A DNA stretch of 64,000 nt from Halalkalicoccus paucihalophilus (GCF_001593955.1 NZ_LTAZ01000017.1:62001-126000), one strand, 5' to 3'. Shown: positions 9,868 through 19,003, counted from the first letter of the stretch. Numbers and translations are program-made. The notes: generated by a model not told the origin, from the letters alone.

Positions 9868-11255
9868 TATCCTTCCGAGACCATCTTCGAATTCTCGACG
9901 CTAACGAGGACCTGTTGACGGTAACTGAACACGTCCACTGGGACGAGGAAACAGCAGCCGTCGCGGTAGAGGCGCTCAAACACGACTGTAAAGGGCTTAG
10001 ATTCACATCTACGTCCGGCGAAGTCGATTTAGCCAGCGGCATATATGCGGGGCACGCTCAGATTTCCAGTCGCACCCATCAACCATGGCGGCGGCTCAAG
10101 AAAGCGCTTGACCGTGAAGGGGACGATTACGTACAACTTCTTGAGGCAGTCTCTCGACGAAACACACGTGCACCCGATCATATCGTCCTTGAGGAGCCAG
10201 CTGCAACGATCAAGTCCTCAAGTAATCCGGCCTCGTTAGGACTTCCGACCGTTGAGCCGAATGGTCGACAGCTGATCACGCTTGGTTTGATCGCCGTCGA
10301 GCACGAAGGGATGACATCGTGGGCACCGGTTCGTGGAGCGATTCACCGCCGATCCCAACTACGACTTTCAGTTCCTCAACCGTTTATCGAGTGGTGTGGC
10401 GATAACCGCCAAGCAAGTATTTCTCTCGGCATCGCTGCAGCGCCGCTGGTCACTGCATTGCAGGGATGGACATTAGATCGAACTACGTCAGCTGTTCCGA
10501 AACTGGCGGCTGCTCTGGGTGAGACGGCCGTCGTGGATATCGATGGACGAACAGTTCCTGCAGATGCAGAAGTGCGTCTCGACGGTTCGATCATCGATGT
10601 CAATGATGGAGTCTCCGGACCAGTTGCGGTCTGGGAGCGAGGATGCGAGACGGTGGGCGTGACTGTTGAGGTTGAGGCCATTGCAACGCGTGAAGATCCC
10701 GTCGTCCCCTTCATTCCCCTCGGAGCACCGCTAACCGACGATCTCCACCTGACCGCACTTGTCGAGGCTGCGGAGCTCTACCGACGTATCAACGGTTATT
10801 GGGGTGTTTCGCCGGTATCATGGATTCGGTTACCCGTCGAGGGACGACTTGGGATCTGTCTCGTCTCTAGCGAGATTCTCTACTCGGGATTCGAGTGGCA
10901 GTTGGCCAATGTCTTGTTTTCGTTCTCGGACTTCTTCGACAAGGTTCTGATACTGGATGAACACACTGAACCCGACGATCTCGCACGCGCGCTTGATGAT
11001 ATGTGGGTGAAAGCCCATCCGAGCAATGACTGGATCTTCAGCGATCCCAATGCACCTGCCGCCAGCATCCCGCGATACCGTCGTGATGGTCAAACAGGAT
11101 CACGCCTCTACATCAACGCGACTTGGGACCCCCAATGGGACGAGGAGTACATTGCCCCACGAGTGACGTTCCAAAACTCCTATCCAGAGGACGTTCGAGA
11201 GCTATCCCTCGAGAAGTGGAGCGATCTCAATTTGGAAGAAAAATCCGATGACTAA
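9864..11255 (+). CDS. Divergent UbiD-like protein lacking the catalytic motif
   Basis: This 463-residue protein follows the same layout as the UbiD before it. Its start MISFRDHLRILDANEDLLTV matches the neighbour's DSLRDYLQTLDEKNDLIEV. Its EAIATREDPVVPFIPLGAPL matches ITHRKRPIIPFCVEGTG, and the C-terminal PNAPAASIPRYR is a normal UbiD feature. Where the partner has DEGPFGDYFGY, this protein reads NDGVSGPVAVWERG, so the acidic catalytic pair is gone. It overlaps the UbiD gene by 4 bases (ATGA) and the next gene by 8. The simplest reading is a non-catalytic partner subunit that forms a complex with the active UbiD. Homology is seen directly; the partner role is inference. Confidence 0.75.
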   Translation: MISFRDHLRILDANEDLLTVTEHVHWDEETAAVAVEALKHDCKGLRFTSTSGEVDLASGIYAGHAQISSRTHQPWRRLKKALDREGDDYVQLLEAVSRRNTRAPDHIVLEEPAATIKSSSNPASLGLPTVEPNGRQLITLGLIAVEHEGMTSWAPVRGAIHRRSQLRLSVPQPFIEWCGDNRQASISLGIAAAPLVTALQGWTLDRTTSAVPKLAAALGETAVVDIDGRTVPADAEVRLDGSIIDVNDGVSGPVAVWERGCETVGVTVEVEAIATREDPVVPFIPLGAPLTDDLHLTALVEAAELYRRINGYWGVSPVSWIRLPVEGRLGICLVSSEILYSGFEWQLANVLFSFSDFFDKVLILDEHTEPDDLARALDDMWVKAHPSNDWIFSDPNAPAASIPRYRRDGQTGSRLYINATWDPQWDEEYIAPRVTFQNSYPEDVRELSLEKWSDLNLEEKSDD

Positions 11256-12189
11256 GCCAATTCGCATTCCGGTTGATACGGGAACGCCTGAAGGAGTCAA
11301 CAGCGCATATCATTTCCCTGATCGCGGCGTTATCGTCGACCCAGGGCCCCCGACCGAGACAGCATGGACCGCACTAACTGAGGCGATCAGACCTGCCCTA
11401 TCGTCCGTTGAGCATGTGCTCGTAACACATTGGCACTCGGATCACGCCGGTCTTGCCTGCCGATTGGCCGAAGCGGCAGATGCGACGCTCCATATGCATT
11501 CCTCAGACGCACCTCTCGTCGGCGAGTACGCAGCCGCGCGCCAGCGTCGCCTCGATCGGGACGTCGCAACGCTTCGACGCTGGGGCGTCCCTAAGCCACG
11601 ACGAGAAGCACTGATTAATTCAGACTCGCCATCACCGATGCCCGAGACGTATCCCATCACAGCCCACGAGGACGGTGAGACGGTCGCCGGTCTAGAATTC
11701 GTCCATACACCCGGCCACACACTGGGACATAGCTCATTCGCCATCGACGACACGCTGTTGCTCGGTGATCTCCTCCTCCCGACGTACACGCCGAATGTCG
11801 GGGGTAGCGATACGCGCACTGACGATCCCTTAGCGACGTACCTCTCCTCGATCGATCGAGTAAACGCCCGATTCGATGAGGGAGAACCAGGCCATGGGAC
11901 GACGATGGACGTGACGAGGGCCGTCGACGAGGTTCGAACACACCATCGCGAGCGCGCCCTCGCGGCCTTTCACGCGTTGTCGACCGTCGCCGATTCTACG
12001 TCGTGGATGGTCGCTCGTAACCTCTTCGGCGAAATGCGCGGTATCCACGCGAAATTTGGCGCCGGCGAGGCCGCCGCGCATCTCGATCGGCTGGCTGCAC
12101 TCGATGTCGTTGAGCGGACGGACGAAGAGTCGATCCGCTACCGACCGCGCGTCGCGGACTACCCCTCCGATCTGAACTTGACGCCGTAG
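11248..12189 (+). CDS. MBL-fold metallo-hydrolase
   Basis: A 313-residue metallo-beta-lactamase-fold protein. THWHSDHAG (about residues 59-67) is the HxHxDH zinc motif, HTPGHTLGHS near residue 150 gives the next ligand, and LLLGDLLLP supplies the bridging aspartate. The C-terminal 80 residues look like a winged-helix extension as in LACTB2-like proteins. It is the last gene of the UbiD operon and overlaps the UbiD-like gene by 8 bases. It could hydrolyse a thioester or lactone product. Its 3' end overlaps the convergent gene at 12159 tail to tail by 31 bases. Confidence 0.85.
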   Translation: MTKPIRIPVDTGTPEGVNSAYHFPDRGVIVDPGPPTETAWTALTEAIRPALSSVEHVLVTHWHSDHAGLACRLAEAADATLHMHSSDAPLVGEYAAARQRRLDRDVATLRRWGVPKPRREALINSDSPSPMPETYPITAHEDGETVAGLEFVHTPGHTLGHSSFAIDDTLLLGDLLLPTYTPNVGGSDTRTDDPLATYLSSIDRVNARFDEGEPGHGTTMDVTRAVDEVRTHHRERALAAFHALSTVADSTSWMVARNLFGEMRGIHAKFGAGEAAAHLDRLAALDVVERTDEESIRYRPRVADYPSDLNLTP

Positions 12190-13568
12190 CGCGGCACCCC
12201 CTCCTGGGTGTAGATCCGCCGGATCGTCGCCCGGACGGTGTCACCGACCGCGACCGCCTCGGGATCGACGTCGGCCAACTGGGCAGGCAGCGTCGCCTCG
12301 CCGTCGCCGGCCGCGAGGGCGACGATGGCGACCGCGTACGCGCCCTCCCGTTGCTGTAACTCAGCGAACTCCGGCGGGGCGCCACCCTGCCCAATGACCG
12401 TCAGCGCCCGGATCGTCCCCGTTCGAGACGCCTCGATCCGCTCGAACTCGACCCGCGAGTGACACTCCTGACAGGCTCCGCGGGGTGGGAACGTGACCCC
12501 GCCGCAGTCGGGACATTCCCCCGCGATCAGGCGGTAGCGCTGATCGAGCGAGCCCTGCCAGTTCGGGAGGCTCACGTTCGCGCCGCCACCTGCGACCTCG
12601 CCCTCGACGACGTAACCCCGCTTGCGGAGGTACTCGGTGTACCCGATCGCTTCCTCCCCGTCGAGGTCGTCGATCCCCGCGATCGGGAAACCACCCTCAA
12701 GTTCGAGGGCGACCGCGGTTCCCCCGCCGAAGAAGCCGCCGACCGTCGACTCCCCCTCGTCAGCCTCGGCGAGTACGGCGAGCAGACCGATCGGGACCGT
12801 CGCCGCACCGGCGTCGCCGATCCGATCCACGACGGTTCCGGCCGCCACGGCCTCGTTCGAGAGGGGCAGGTCGCCGGCAACGCGGTACGGGAACTTCCTG
12901 TCGCGCTGGTGGAGCGCCGCGGCCGTCGCCTCGCTCGCGTCGACCTCGAGAGCCGTCACCGCCTCGGTCACGGCCTCGCGGACCGCACTCCGCTCGTAAG
13001 TCGTGACGTCGAGCGAGTCGATCTCGCGCTCGCCACGGGGCCGAAAGCGGATCCCCGGGGTCTCGTCGCTGTACCACGCGATATCCCGGACCGGGACAAC
13101 CGCCTCGTCGTCGATCACGAACGCCGCCGCGCCGGCGCCCAGCGGGTGGTCGGCGTCGGCTGGATCGCCCTCCGGACAGTCTGCGGCGACGACCAGCGCC
13201 GGCCCGTCGGCGTCGAGCGCCCGCGCGAACGCCTCCCCACCCGCGGCGGTGTGCTGGGTCGAAACGGAGCCGGCGACGTCCTCGGGCAGCGCGAGCATCC
13301 GGACGAACCGCGAGAGGAAGTCGCCCTCGGCCATCGGCGGGGTCGTCGTCGCCATCGCCACGAGTTCGATCGCTGAGCGTTCGAGAGACGCACTTTCGAG
13401 GGCGCGCTCGGCCGCCGCGACGGCCATCGTCAGCGCGTCCTCGTCGGCCGCGGGGACCGTCTTCCGGTCGATTCCCCTCGCGTCGGCGTGGCCCCACGCC
13501 GCGGCCGTCTCCTCGGTCGACAGCCGGAACCGGGGGAGGTAGATCCCGCCGGCGTCGATCCCCCTCAT
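12159..13568 (-). CDS. HMG-CoA-synthase-like protein fused to a DUF35 OB-fold
   Basis: The 469 residues split into an N-terminal thiolase-superfamily part resembling HMG-CoA synthase (about 1-310) and a C-terminal DUF35 part with a rubredoxin-like zinc ribbon (CPDC...CQEC, about 345-370) and an OB-fold. The catalytic cysteine is missing: around residues 101-112 it reads SVSTQHTAAGGE where HMG-CoA synthases have a Cys. The gene overlaps the upstream thiolase by 4 bases (ATGA). In archaea, thiolase and HMG-CoA synthase are held together by a DUF35 protein that shares a CoA tunnel. Here the scaffold is fused to an apparently inactive synthase-like domain, so a structural or substrate-channelling role with the thiolase is likely. 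An unusual thiolytic role is an alternative. Confidence 0.8.
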   Translation of the reverse strand: MRGIDAGGIYLPRFRLSTEETAAAWGHADARGIDRKTVPAADEDALTMAVAAAERALESASLERSAIELVAMATTTPPMAEGDFLSRFVRMLALPEDVAGSVSTQHTAAGGEAFARALDADGPALVVAADCPEGDPADADHPLGAGAAAFVIDDEAVVPVRDIAWYSDETPGIRFRPRGEREIDSLDVTTYERSAVREAVTEAVTALEVDASEATAAALHQRDRKFPYRVAGDLPLSNEAVAAGTVVDRIGDAGAATVPIGLLAVLAEADEGESTVGGFFGGGTAVALELEGGFPIAGIDDLDGEEAIGYTEYLRKRGYVVEGEVAGGGANVSLPNWQGSLDQRYRLIAGECPDCGGVTFPPRGACQECHSRVEFERIEASRTGTIRALTVIGQGGAPPEFAELQQREGAYAVAIVALAAGDGEATLPAQLADVDPEAVAVGDTVRATIRRIYTQEGVPRYGVKFRSEG

Positions 13569-14734
13569 GCTGCCTCCTCCCGCTCGAAAACGTGAACGGT
13601 CACCCCGCCGCCGGATCCGCCGACGTTGTGCGTCAATCCATAGCGCGGCCGATCGGTCTGTACGTGGGCCTCGCCGCGGAACTGCTCGAATGCCTCGACG
13701 ATCTGGCCCGTTCCGGTGGCACCGATCGGGTGGCCCTTCGATTTGAGCCCGCCGCTCGTGTTGGTCGGGAGATCGCCGTCGGGATCGGTGACACCTTCTC
13801 GCAGAAGGCGTCCGGCCTCGCCTCGCTCGCAGAAGCCCAGATCCTCGTAGGCCAGCAGTTCGGCGATGGCGAAGCAGTCGTGGACCTCCGCGAAGTCGAG
13901 GTTCTCGGGGCCGATCCCGGCCTCCTCGTAGGCGGCCTCGCCGGCCCGGACGCTCGCTGGGATGCTCGTGAGCGTACCCCGCTGGAAGAGGCCGACCCGC
14001 CCACTCGAGGCGCCCGCACCCGCGACGCGGATCAACTCCTCACCGTATTCGCGGGCAACCTCCTCGCTCGCGACCAGTACGGCGCTCGCACCGTCGGTGG
14101 TCGGACAGCAATGATACAGGTTGAGCGGATCGGCGACCGACGGCGCGGAGACGGCGTCCTCGAGCGAGCACTCGAAGCCGAGGTGGGCTTTGGGGTTCTT
14201 CGCGCCGTTCGCGTGGTTCTTGACCGCGACCCGCGAGAGGTCCTCGACGGTCGTGTCGTACTCCTCGAGGTGGGCGCTTGCCATCTGGGCATAAACGCCG
14301 GCGAAGGTGGTCCCGCTGATGCGCTCCCATTCGGTCTCGCCGCTGACGCCGAGCCACCACTTGGTCCCGTCGGCGCTCGTGTCGGTCATCACCTCGTAGC
14401 CACCGGCCAGTGCGACGTCGACCATGCCCGAACGCACGGCGGTGACAGCCTGGCGGAAGGCGTAGCCGCTTGCTGCACAGGCGTTTTCCACGCGGGTCGT
14501 CGGCACGCCGTGCAAGCCAATGTGTTCGGTCACCGCCGGCCCAGAGAGGCCGATCTGCCGGCCGCCGACGCCGAGCGTTCCCAGATGCGCCTCATCGATC
14601 ACTTCGGTCGGAAGCTCGCCCTCGACGCTATTGAGAGTGGACTCGAATGCGCTCTCGAACAGCGAGAGGTAGGTCTCCTCGGGAAAGGAACCGAACGACG
14701 ACTGTCCGGCTCCGATCACGTATGCGTCTCGCAT
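13565..14734 (-). CDS. Thiolase family protein (acetyl-CoA acetyltransferase type)
   Basis: A 389-residue thiolase. Cys86 in ENACAASGYAF is the nucleophile and KSKGHPIGATG holds the catalytic His. The usual C-terminal CxG motif reads NVGGSGGGVTV, with Gly for Cys, as in SCP-x-like and many archaeal thiolases. The start at 14734 (MRDAYVIGAGQ) is chosen over an upstream in-frame codon because this is the conserved thiolase N-terminus. It is co-translated with the DUF35-fusion gene. It could perform the last thiolytic step of the beta-oxidation pathway encoded nearby; assignment as PaaJ is possible but not shown. Confidence 0.85.
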   Translation of the reverse strand: MRDAYVIGAGQSSFGSFPEETYLSLFESAFESTLNSVEGELPTEVIDEAHLGTLGVGGRQIGLSGPAVTEHIGLHGVPTTRVENACAASGYAFRQAVTAVRSGMVDVALAGGYEVMTDTSADGTKWWLGVSGETEWERISGTTFAGVYAQMASAHLEEYDTTVEDLSRVAVKNHANGAKNPKAHLGFECSLEDAVSAPSVADPLNLYHCCPTTDGASAVLVASEEVAREYGEELIRVAGAGASSGRVGLFQRGTLTSIPASVRAGEAAYEEAGIGPENLDFAEVHDCFAIAELLAYEDLGFCERGEAGRLLREGVTDPDGDLPTNTSGGLKSKGHPIGATGTGQIVEAFEQFRGEAHVQTDRPRYGLTHNVGGSGGGVTVHVFEREEAA

Positions 14735-14797
14735 ACCTTCACGTTCCTGCCGATGTGACTTATAGAATTGGTTCAAGTGCGAGGGTGCGCAGCGGGG

Positions 14798-15239
14798 TTA
14801 GGGCTCGCTCATCCGAAGGACCGGCTTGACCACCTCGCCGTTCTCCTGCTCCTCGACCGCCCGTTCGATGTCCTCGAAATCGTAGTACGTGACGAGTTCG
14901 TCGAATGGGGACTTCCCAGCGCGGTAAAGGTCGATCAGGTCGGGGGTGAACAGGTCCGGGGTGGAGTTCCCCTCGATGACTCCCTTGATGTTCCGGCCAA
15001 ACAGGACATTGTTCACGTCGAGACTCACCTCGGCTCCCAGCGGCGGGGCGCCGACGACCGCGCAGTCGGCGTTCTGTTGTAGGCAGTCGACCGCCTGCCG
15101 AAGGACGGTCGTGTTCGCCGTCGTCTCGACGCTGAACGATGCGAACCAGGACTTTCCCGTGCTGGGGATCGTCTAATTCCAGCGTTTCGATCTCGAACGG
15201 CCCCGACTCTTCTCGTATAACCGCAGCTTTGATCTCCAT
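14798..15239 (-). pseudogene. Zinc-type alcohol dehydrogenase with large internal deletion
   Basis: The 5' part (15239 to about 15140) encodes a typical medium-chain alcohol dehydrogenase start, MEIKAAVIREESGPFEIETL...DDPQHGKVLVRI. The 3' part, in another frame, encodes the C-terminus: ANTTVLRQAVDCL, GAPPLGAEVSLDVNN, YYDFEDIERAVEE and VKPVLRMSEP. The two join near 15125-15145 with a frame change, and roughly 230 residues are missing, including the zinc sites and most of the NAD-binding fold. The intact gene would have been an aryl-alcohol dehydrogenase-like enzyme feeding the aldehyde dehydrogenase next door. Confidence 0.8.
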
Positions 15240-15342
15240 AGGTCCGTATCGATATCAGCATTATTAATAATGTTCTTCGGGGCCCGGGCTTCGATCGAGT
15301 GTTCTCAGCAGATATGACCTACTCACAATCGGTGTGAACCTC

Positions 15343-15352
15343 ATATTTTTAA
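15343..15352 (+). promoter_or_regulatory. TATA-like box of the aldehyde dehydrogenase gene
   Basis: ATATTTTTAA is centred about 30 bases before the ATG at 15378, so transcription would begin very near the start codon, as in the short-leader or leaderless transcripts common in haloarchaea. Confidence 0.5.
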
Positions 15353-15377
15353 CCGTCCTCGAAGAAGACCTCTCTGG

Positions 15378-16829
15378 ATGAGCTATTCCGGTCCGACAGA
15401 CCTGTATATCGACGGTGAGTGGACGAGCGCAGAGCGCAGCGAGACGTTCGTCACGGAAGATCCGGCGACGGAGGAACCCTACGCGGAGGTCGCGGAGGCC
15501 ACGGTAGAGGATGTCGACCGCGCCGTCTCGGCCGCAGAAAGAGCGGTCGAACGCGACGCGGAGTGGCGGTCACTCGCCCCCCGCGAGCGCGGCGCACGGC
15601 TGTACGCGATGGCCGACGCGATCGAGGGACAAAAGGACGAGATCGTCCGCGTCGAGTCTCAGGACAACGGCAAGACGCCCTTCGAGGCGACGCTGGACGT
15701 CGACATGGTGATCGACACCTTCCGGTACTACGCTGGCTGGGCCGACAAGGTCCAGGGCGACGAGGTGCCGGTCCCCGGCGATAGGCTGAACTACACGGTT
15801 CGCGAGCCGCTCGGCGTCACCGGCCACGTAATCCCGTGGAACTACCCGTTCCAGCTCGCCGGTCGGAGCCTCGCGCCGGCGCTGGCCTGTGGGAACACGG
15901 CTGTCCTGAAACCCTCCAGTACGACGCCCCTATCGGCGCTGTACTACGCGACCGCGGCGGAGGAAGCGGGCCTGCCTGACGGCGTCCTGAACGTCGTCCC
16001 CGGCCGGGGGAGCACCGCCGGGAACCGCCTCGCCGAACACCCGGACGTCGATCACGTCGCGTTCACGGGCAGCACGGGCGTCGGCAAGGGCGTCATGGAG
16101 CACGCCTCACGAAACGTTACGGGCGTCACGCTCGAACTCGGAGGGAAAGGGCCGAACCTCGTCTTCCAGGACGCCGACCTCGACGCCGCTGCCGGCGGGG
16201 TCCACTACGGCATCTTCATGAACGCCGGCCAGATGTGCTGGGCGGGGTCACGCCTGCTCGTCCACGAGGATGTCCACGACGAGGTGGTCGAGCGCGTCGT
16301 CGAGCGCGCAGAGGCAACGCCGCTCGGAAGCGGAATTGACGACGGCGGCCGGATGGGACCGACCGTCAGCGAGGGCCAGCAGCGGGAGGTGCTCGAGTAC
16401 ATCGAGACCGGGAAGGCGGAAGGTGCGACGGTCGCCACGGGCGGCGGCGTCCCCGAGGACAAGGACGCCGGCTATTTCGTCGAGCCGACGGTGTTCACTG
16501 ACGTCTCGAACGAGATGACGATCGCCCGGGAGGAGATCTTCGGCCCCGTCCTGAGCGTGATCGAGTTCGCCGACCGCGAGGAGGCCGTCGAGATCGCCAA
16601 CGACTCGCCGTACGGACTGATGGCCGGGATCTGGACCTCCGACCTGAAGACGGCTCACTCTGTCGCCGCCACTCTTGATTACGGGATGGTGAGCGTCAAC
16701 GAATTTCCGGTCACCCAGCCCCAGACGCCCTTCGGCGGGTTCAAGCAGAGCGGCCTCGGGCGCGAGCAGGGCGCCGAGGCAATCCACGAGTACACCCAGA
16801 CGAAGAACGTCAACGTAAGCCTCGAGTAG
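15378..16829 (+). CDS. NAD(P)-dependent aldehyde dehydrogenase
   Basis: A 483-residue aldehyde dehydrogenase. ELGGKGPN holds the general-base Glu (about 253), and the Cys in NAGQMCWAGSR (about 287) is the nucleophile. GSTGVGKG forms the dinucleotide loop and EEIFGPVLSV is the C-terminal family signature. The subfamily resembles betaine/aromatic aldehyde dehydrogenases. Between a deleted alcohol dehydrogenase and an acyl-CoA dehydrogenase, it may oxidise an aromatic or CoA-linked semialdehyde. It is the only aldehyde dehydrogenase in the window, and so the best local candidate for the dehydrogenase half of the phenylacetate ring-opening step if no fused PaaZ exists. Confidence 0.9.
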   Translation: MSYSGPTDLYIDGEWTSAERSETFVTEDPATEEPYAEVAEATVEDVDRAVSAAERAVERDAEWRSLAPRERGARLYAMADAIEGQKDEIVRVESQDNGKTPFEATLDVDMVIDTFRYYAGWADKVQGDEVPVPGDRLNYTVREPLGVTGHVIPWNYPFQLAGRSLAPALACGNTAVLKPSSTTPLSALYYATAAEEAGLPDGVLNVVPGRGSTAGNRLAEHPDVDHVAFTGSTGVGKGVMEHASRNVTGVTLELGGKGPNLVFQDADLDAAAGGVHYGIFMNAGQMCWAGSRLLVHEDVHDEVVERVVERAEATPLGSGIDDGGRMGPTVSEGQQREVLEYIETGKAEGATVATGGGVPEDKDAGYFVEPTVFTDVSNEMTIAREEIFGPVLSVIEFADREEAVEIANDSPYGLMAGIWTSDLKTAHSVAATLDYGMVSVNEFPVTQPQTPFGGFKQSGLGREQGAEAIHEYTQTKNVNVSLE

Positions 16830-16907
16830 CGTCGAGGTACCCCCGTAGCCCATCGCGTCGCCCCCTCCGAGAACCTTTATGGTGGCGTGTCCCGCGTGTC
16901 GAACCGT

Positions 16908-18062
16908 ATGACCCTCATCGAGAGCGCGCTCTCCGAGGAGCACCGCGAGATTCGTGATCGGGCGGCGACGTTCGCCGCCGACGTCGTCGAACCCGAGGCA
17001 GAACACATCGAGCGAAATGATGAGTTCCCCCGGGAGGTGATTGAGGAAGCGGGTGATCGGGGCATGCTCGGGATCATGGTCCCTGAGGAGTACGGCGGCG
17101 AGGGCTCGGACTTTCTCTCGTACTGCCTGGCGGTCGAACGGGTCGCCGAGGCCAGCGGAGCGGTGGCCGAGACGATCCAGGGCCACACGTTCGCGACGCT
17201 CCCGATCCTGAACTTCGGCACCGACGAACAGCGAGAGGCATACCTCGAATCGATGGTCCGCGGCGAGCGGGTCGGCGCAATGTTATTGACTGAACCCGGT
17301 GCGGGCAGTTCGCCGACGGAACTGGAGACGGTCGCCGAGACCGACGGGGAGAGCTACTCGATCGATGGCGAGAAGTCCTTTGGGACGAACGCCGGTGTCG
17401 CGGACATCCACCTCGTCATCGCCCGCAAGCGGCCCGCACCCGAGGACGGTCACGGGGTAAGCGTCTTCCTCGTCCCCGGCGTCGACGACCGCGATGGCTT
17501 CACGTTCGAGCGCGAAGAGTTCATGGGGATGCGCGGGCACGTCACCGGCGACTCGACGTTCGAGGGGGTCCGCGTGAGCGAGGACGCGCTGCTCGGCGAG
17601 GTCGGTGGGGGCTTTCGGATCGCGATGGGTACCATCGACATGGCTCGGACGGGGTTGGGAGCCATCGGGACCGGGATTGCCCGCGCCGCGTTCGACGAGG
17701 CCATCGACTACGCGGGCGCGCGCGAGCAAGGTGGGCAGGCGGTCGGCCAGTACCAGGCGGTGCAGGTCCTCGTCGCCGACATGGACGCCCAACTCGTCGG
17801 GGCGCGCCACCTCGTCTACGATTCGGCGATCGCGATCGCCAACGGGGAGGCGAACACGCGCAAATCGAGCCGAGCGAAGTTCGCCGCGAGCGAGGCCGCG
17901 GAGTTCGTCACACGGAACGCGATCCAGGTCCACGGCGGGAAGGGCTACCGCACGGACCTACCGCTTGAACGGTTCTACCGAGATGCGAAGATTCTGAGCA
18001 TCATCGGTGGGACGAACGAGATCCAGCGGACGACCGTCGCGAGCGAGGCGCTGGGGCTCTAA
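16908..18062 (+). CDS. Acyl-CoA dehydrogenase
   Basis: A 384-residue FAD-dependent acyl-CoA dehydrogenase. It has LLTEPGAGSSPTE, the FAD-binding region GMRGHVTGDSTFEGVRV, and the C-terminal FYRDAKILSIIGGTNEIQR. In the last motif the position that carries the catalytic Glu of medium-chain enzymes (EGT) is Gly. The base may instead be a helix-G Glu, as in isovaleryl- and long-chain-type enzymes; AAFDEAIDYAGAREQ would supply one. ATG 16908 (MTLIESALSEEHREI) is preferred to the in-frame start at 16887. It probably oxidises an acyl-CoA in the nearby catabolic pathway. Confidence 0.9.
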   Translation: MTLIESALSEEHREIRDRAATFAADVVEPEAEHIERNDEFPREVIEEAGDRGMLGIMVPEEYGGEGSDFLSYCLAVERVAEASGAVAETIQGHTFATLPILNFGTDEQREAYLESMVRGERVGAMLLTEPGAGSSPTELETVAETDGESYSIDGEKSFGTNAGVADIHLVIARKRPAPEDGHGVSVFLVPGVDDRDGFTFEREEFMGMRGHVTGDSTFEGVRVSEDALLGEVGGGFRIAMGTIDMARTGLGAIGTGIARAAFDEAIDYAGAREQGGQAVGQYQAVQVLVADMDAQLVGARHLVYDSAIAIANGEANTRKSSRAKFAASEAAEFVTRNAIQVHGGKGYRTDLPLERFYRDAKILSIIGGTNEIQRTTVASEALGL

Positions 18063-18160
18063 GGGTTCAAGCACGTCCAGACGCACGCGTCGTCGAAGGC
18101 AGGGTTCGTAAAAGGATACGATATGGGACCGGGATTTCGCGGTAGGGCTCGTGGGTCGGA

Positions 18161-19003
18161 TTACTCGTCGCTCGGCTCGCCCGGTTCCTTCTCGCCGAGT
18201 TCGACGCCCAGGAAGTCGGGGTCGTGATCGCCGAGGAACGCGTCGACGCCCTCCTTCGCCACGTCGGAGCCGAGCAGGCGGTTCTGAAGCTCGCGCTCAT
18301 GGGACAGCGCATCCGATAAGGGCATCTCCAGACCCTCGTTGACGGCCAGTTTGTTGTGGCCGACGGCCATGTGAGACTTCTGTGCGATCTGCTGGGCGAA
18401 CTCACGGGCGGCGTCCTCAACCTCCTCGGGCGGGTGGAGTTCGTCGAAGATGCCTCGCTCTTTCGCCTCCTCGGGCGTGATCGTCTCGCCGGTGATCATC
18501 ATCTTGAGCGCGGTCGAGCGGTCGATGTAGCGGGGAAGCAGTTGAGTCCCCGCCTCGCCGGCAATGAGACCGAGGTGGATCTCGGGCATGCCGACGTTGT
18601 AGTCGTCGTCGTTCCCGGCGTACCGGAAGTCACAGGCGAGTGCGAGTTCCAGCCCGCCGCCCATGCAGTGGCCGTTGACCATAGCGATGAAGATGGTGTC
18701 GGTCGTCCGCATCTTCATGATGATCTCCTTGCTCGTCTGGCTCGCGTAGCCGACCTGTTTGCCCGACTCCTGCTGGAGCGCCTTGATGTCGAAGCCCGTC
18801 GAGAAGAACTTCTCGTTGGCGCTTCCGAACAGCACGGCCCGGACGTCCTCGTCGAACCGGACCGTCTCGACGGCCCGCTGCAGTTCGAGGAGCACGTCGA
18901 TATTGTGGGCGTTGGCCGGCGGCCGGTCGATACGGATGGTTCCGATGTGGTCCTCCAGTTCGGTCTGGAAGAATTCCAGATCTAGCTCACTAAACGATTG
19001 CAT
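18161..19003 (-). CDS. Enoyl-CoA hydratase/isomerase family protein
   Basis: A 281-residue crotonase-fold protein. Both catalytic glutamates of enoyl-CoA hydratase are present, in GGGLELALACDF and GMPEIHLGLIAGEAGTQ, so hydration of a 2-enoyl-CoA is likely. The oxyanion-hole loop FSTGFDIKAL is also normal. The ATG at 19003 is chosen; the frame opens two codons earlier. It lies 3' of the epoxidase genes on the same strand, about 130 bases downstream of the zinc-ribbon gene, so it may belong to the same transcript. Confidence 0.88.
   Translation of the reverse strand: MQSFSELDLEFFQTELEDHIGTIRIDRPPANAHNIDVLLELQRAVETVRFDEDVRAVLFGSANEKFFSTGFDIKALQQESGKQVGYASQTSKEIIMKMRTTDTIFIAMVNGHCMGGGLELALACDFRYAGNDDDYNVGMPEIHLGLIAGEAGTQLLPRYIDRSTALKMMITGETITPEEAKERGIFDELHPPEEVEDAAREFAQQIAQKSHMAVGHNKLAVNEGLEMPLSDALSHERELQNRLLGSDVAKEGVDAFLGDHDPDFLGVELGEKEPGEPSDE

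Noticed and set aside
12459-14758. Long plus-strand frames opposite the HMG-CoA-synthase-like and thiolase genes
   Set aside because: High GC leaves antisense frames open; their translations are Arg/Val-rich without motifs, while the minus strand has clear conserved sites.
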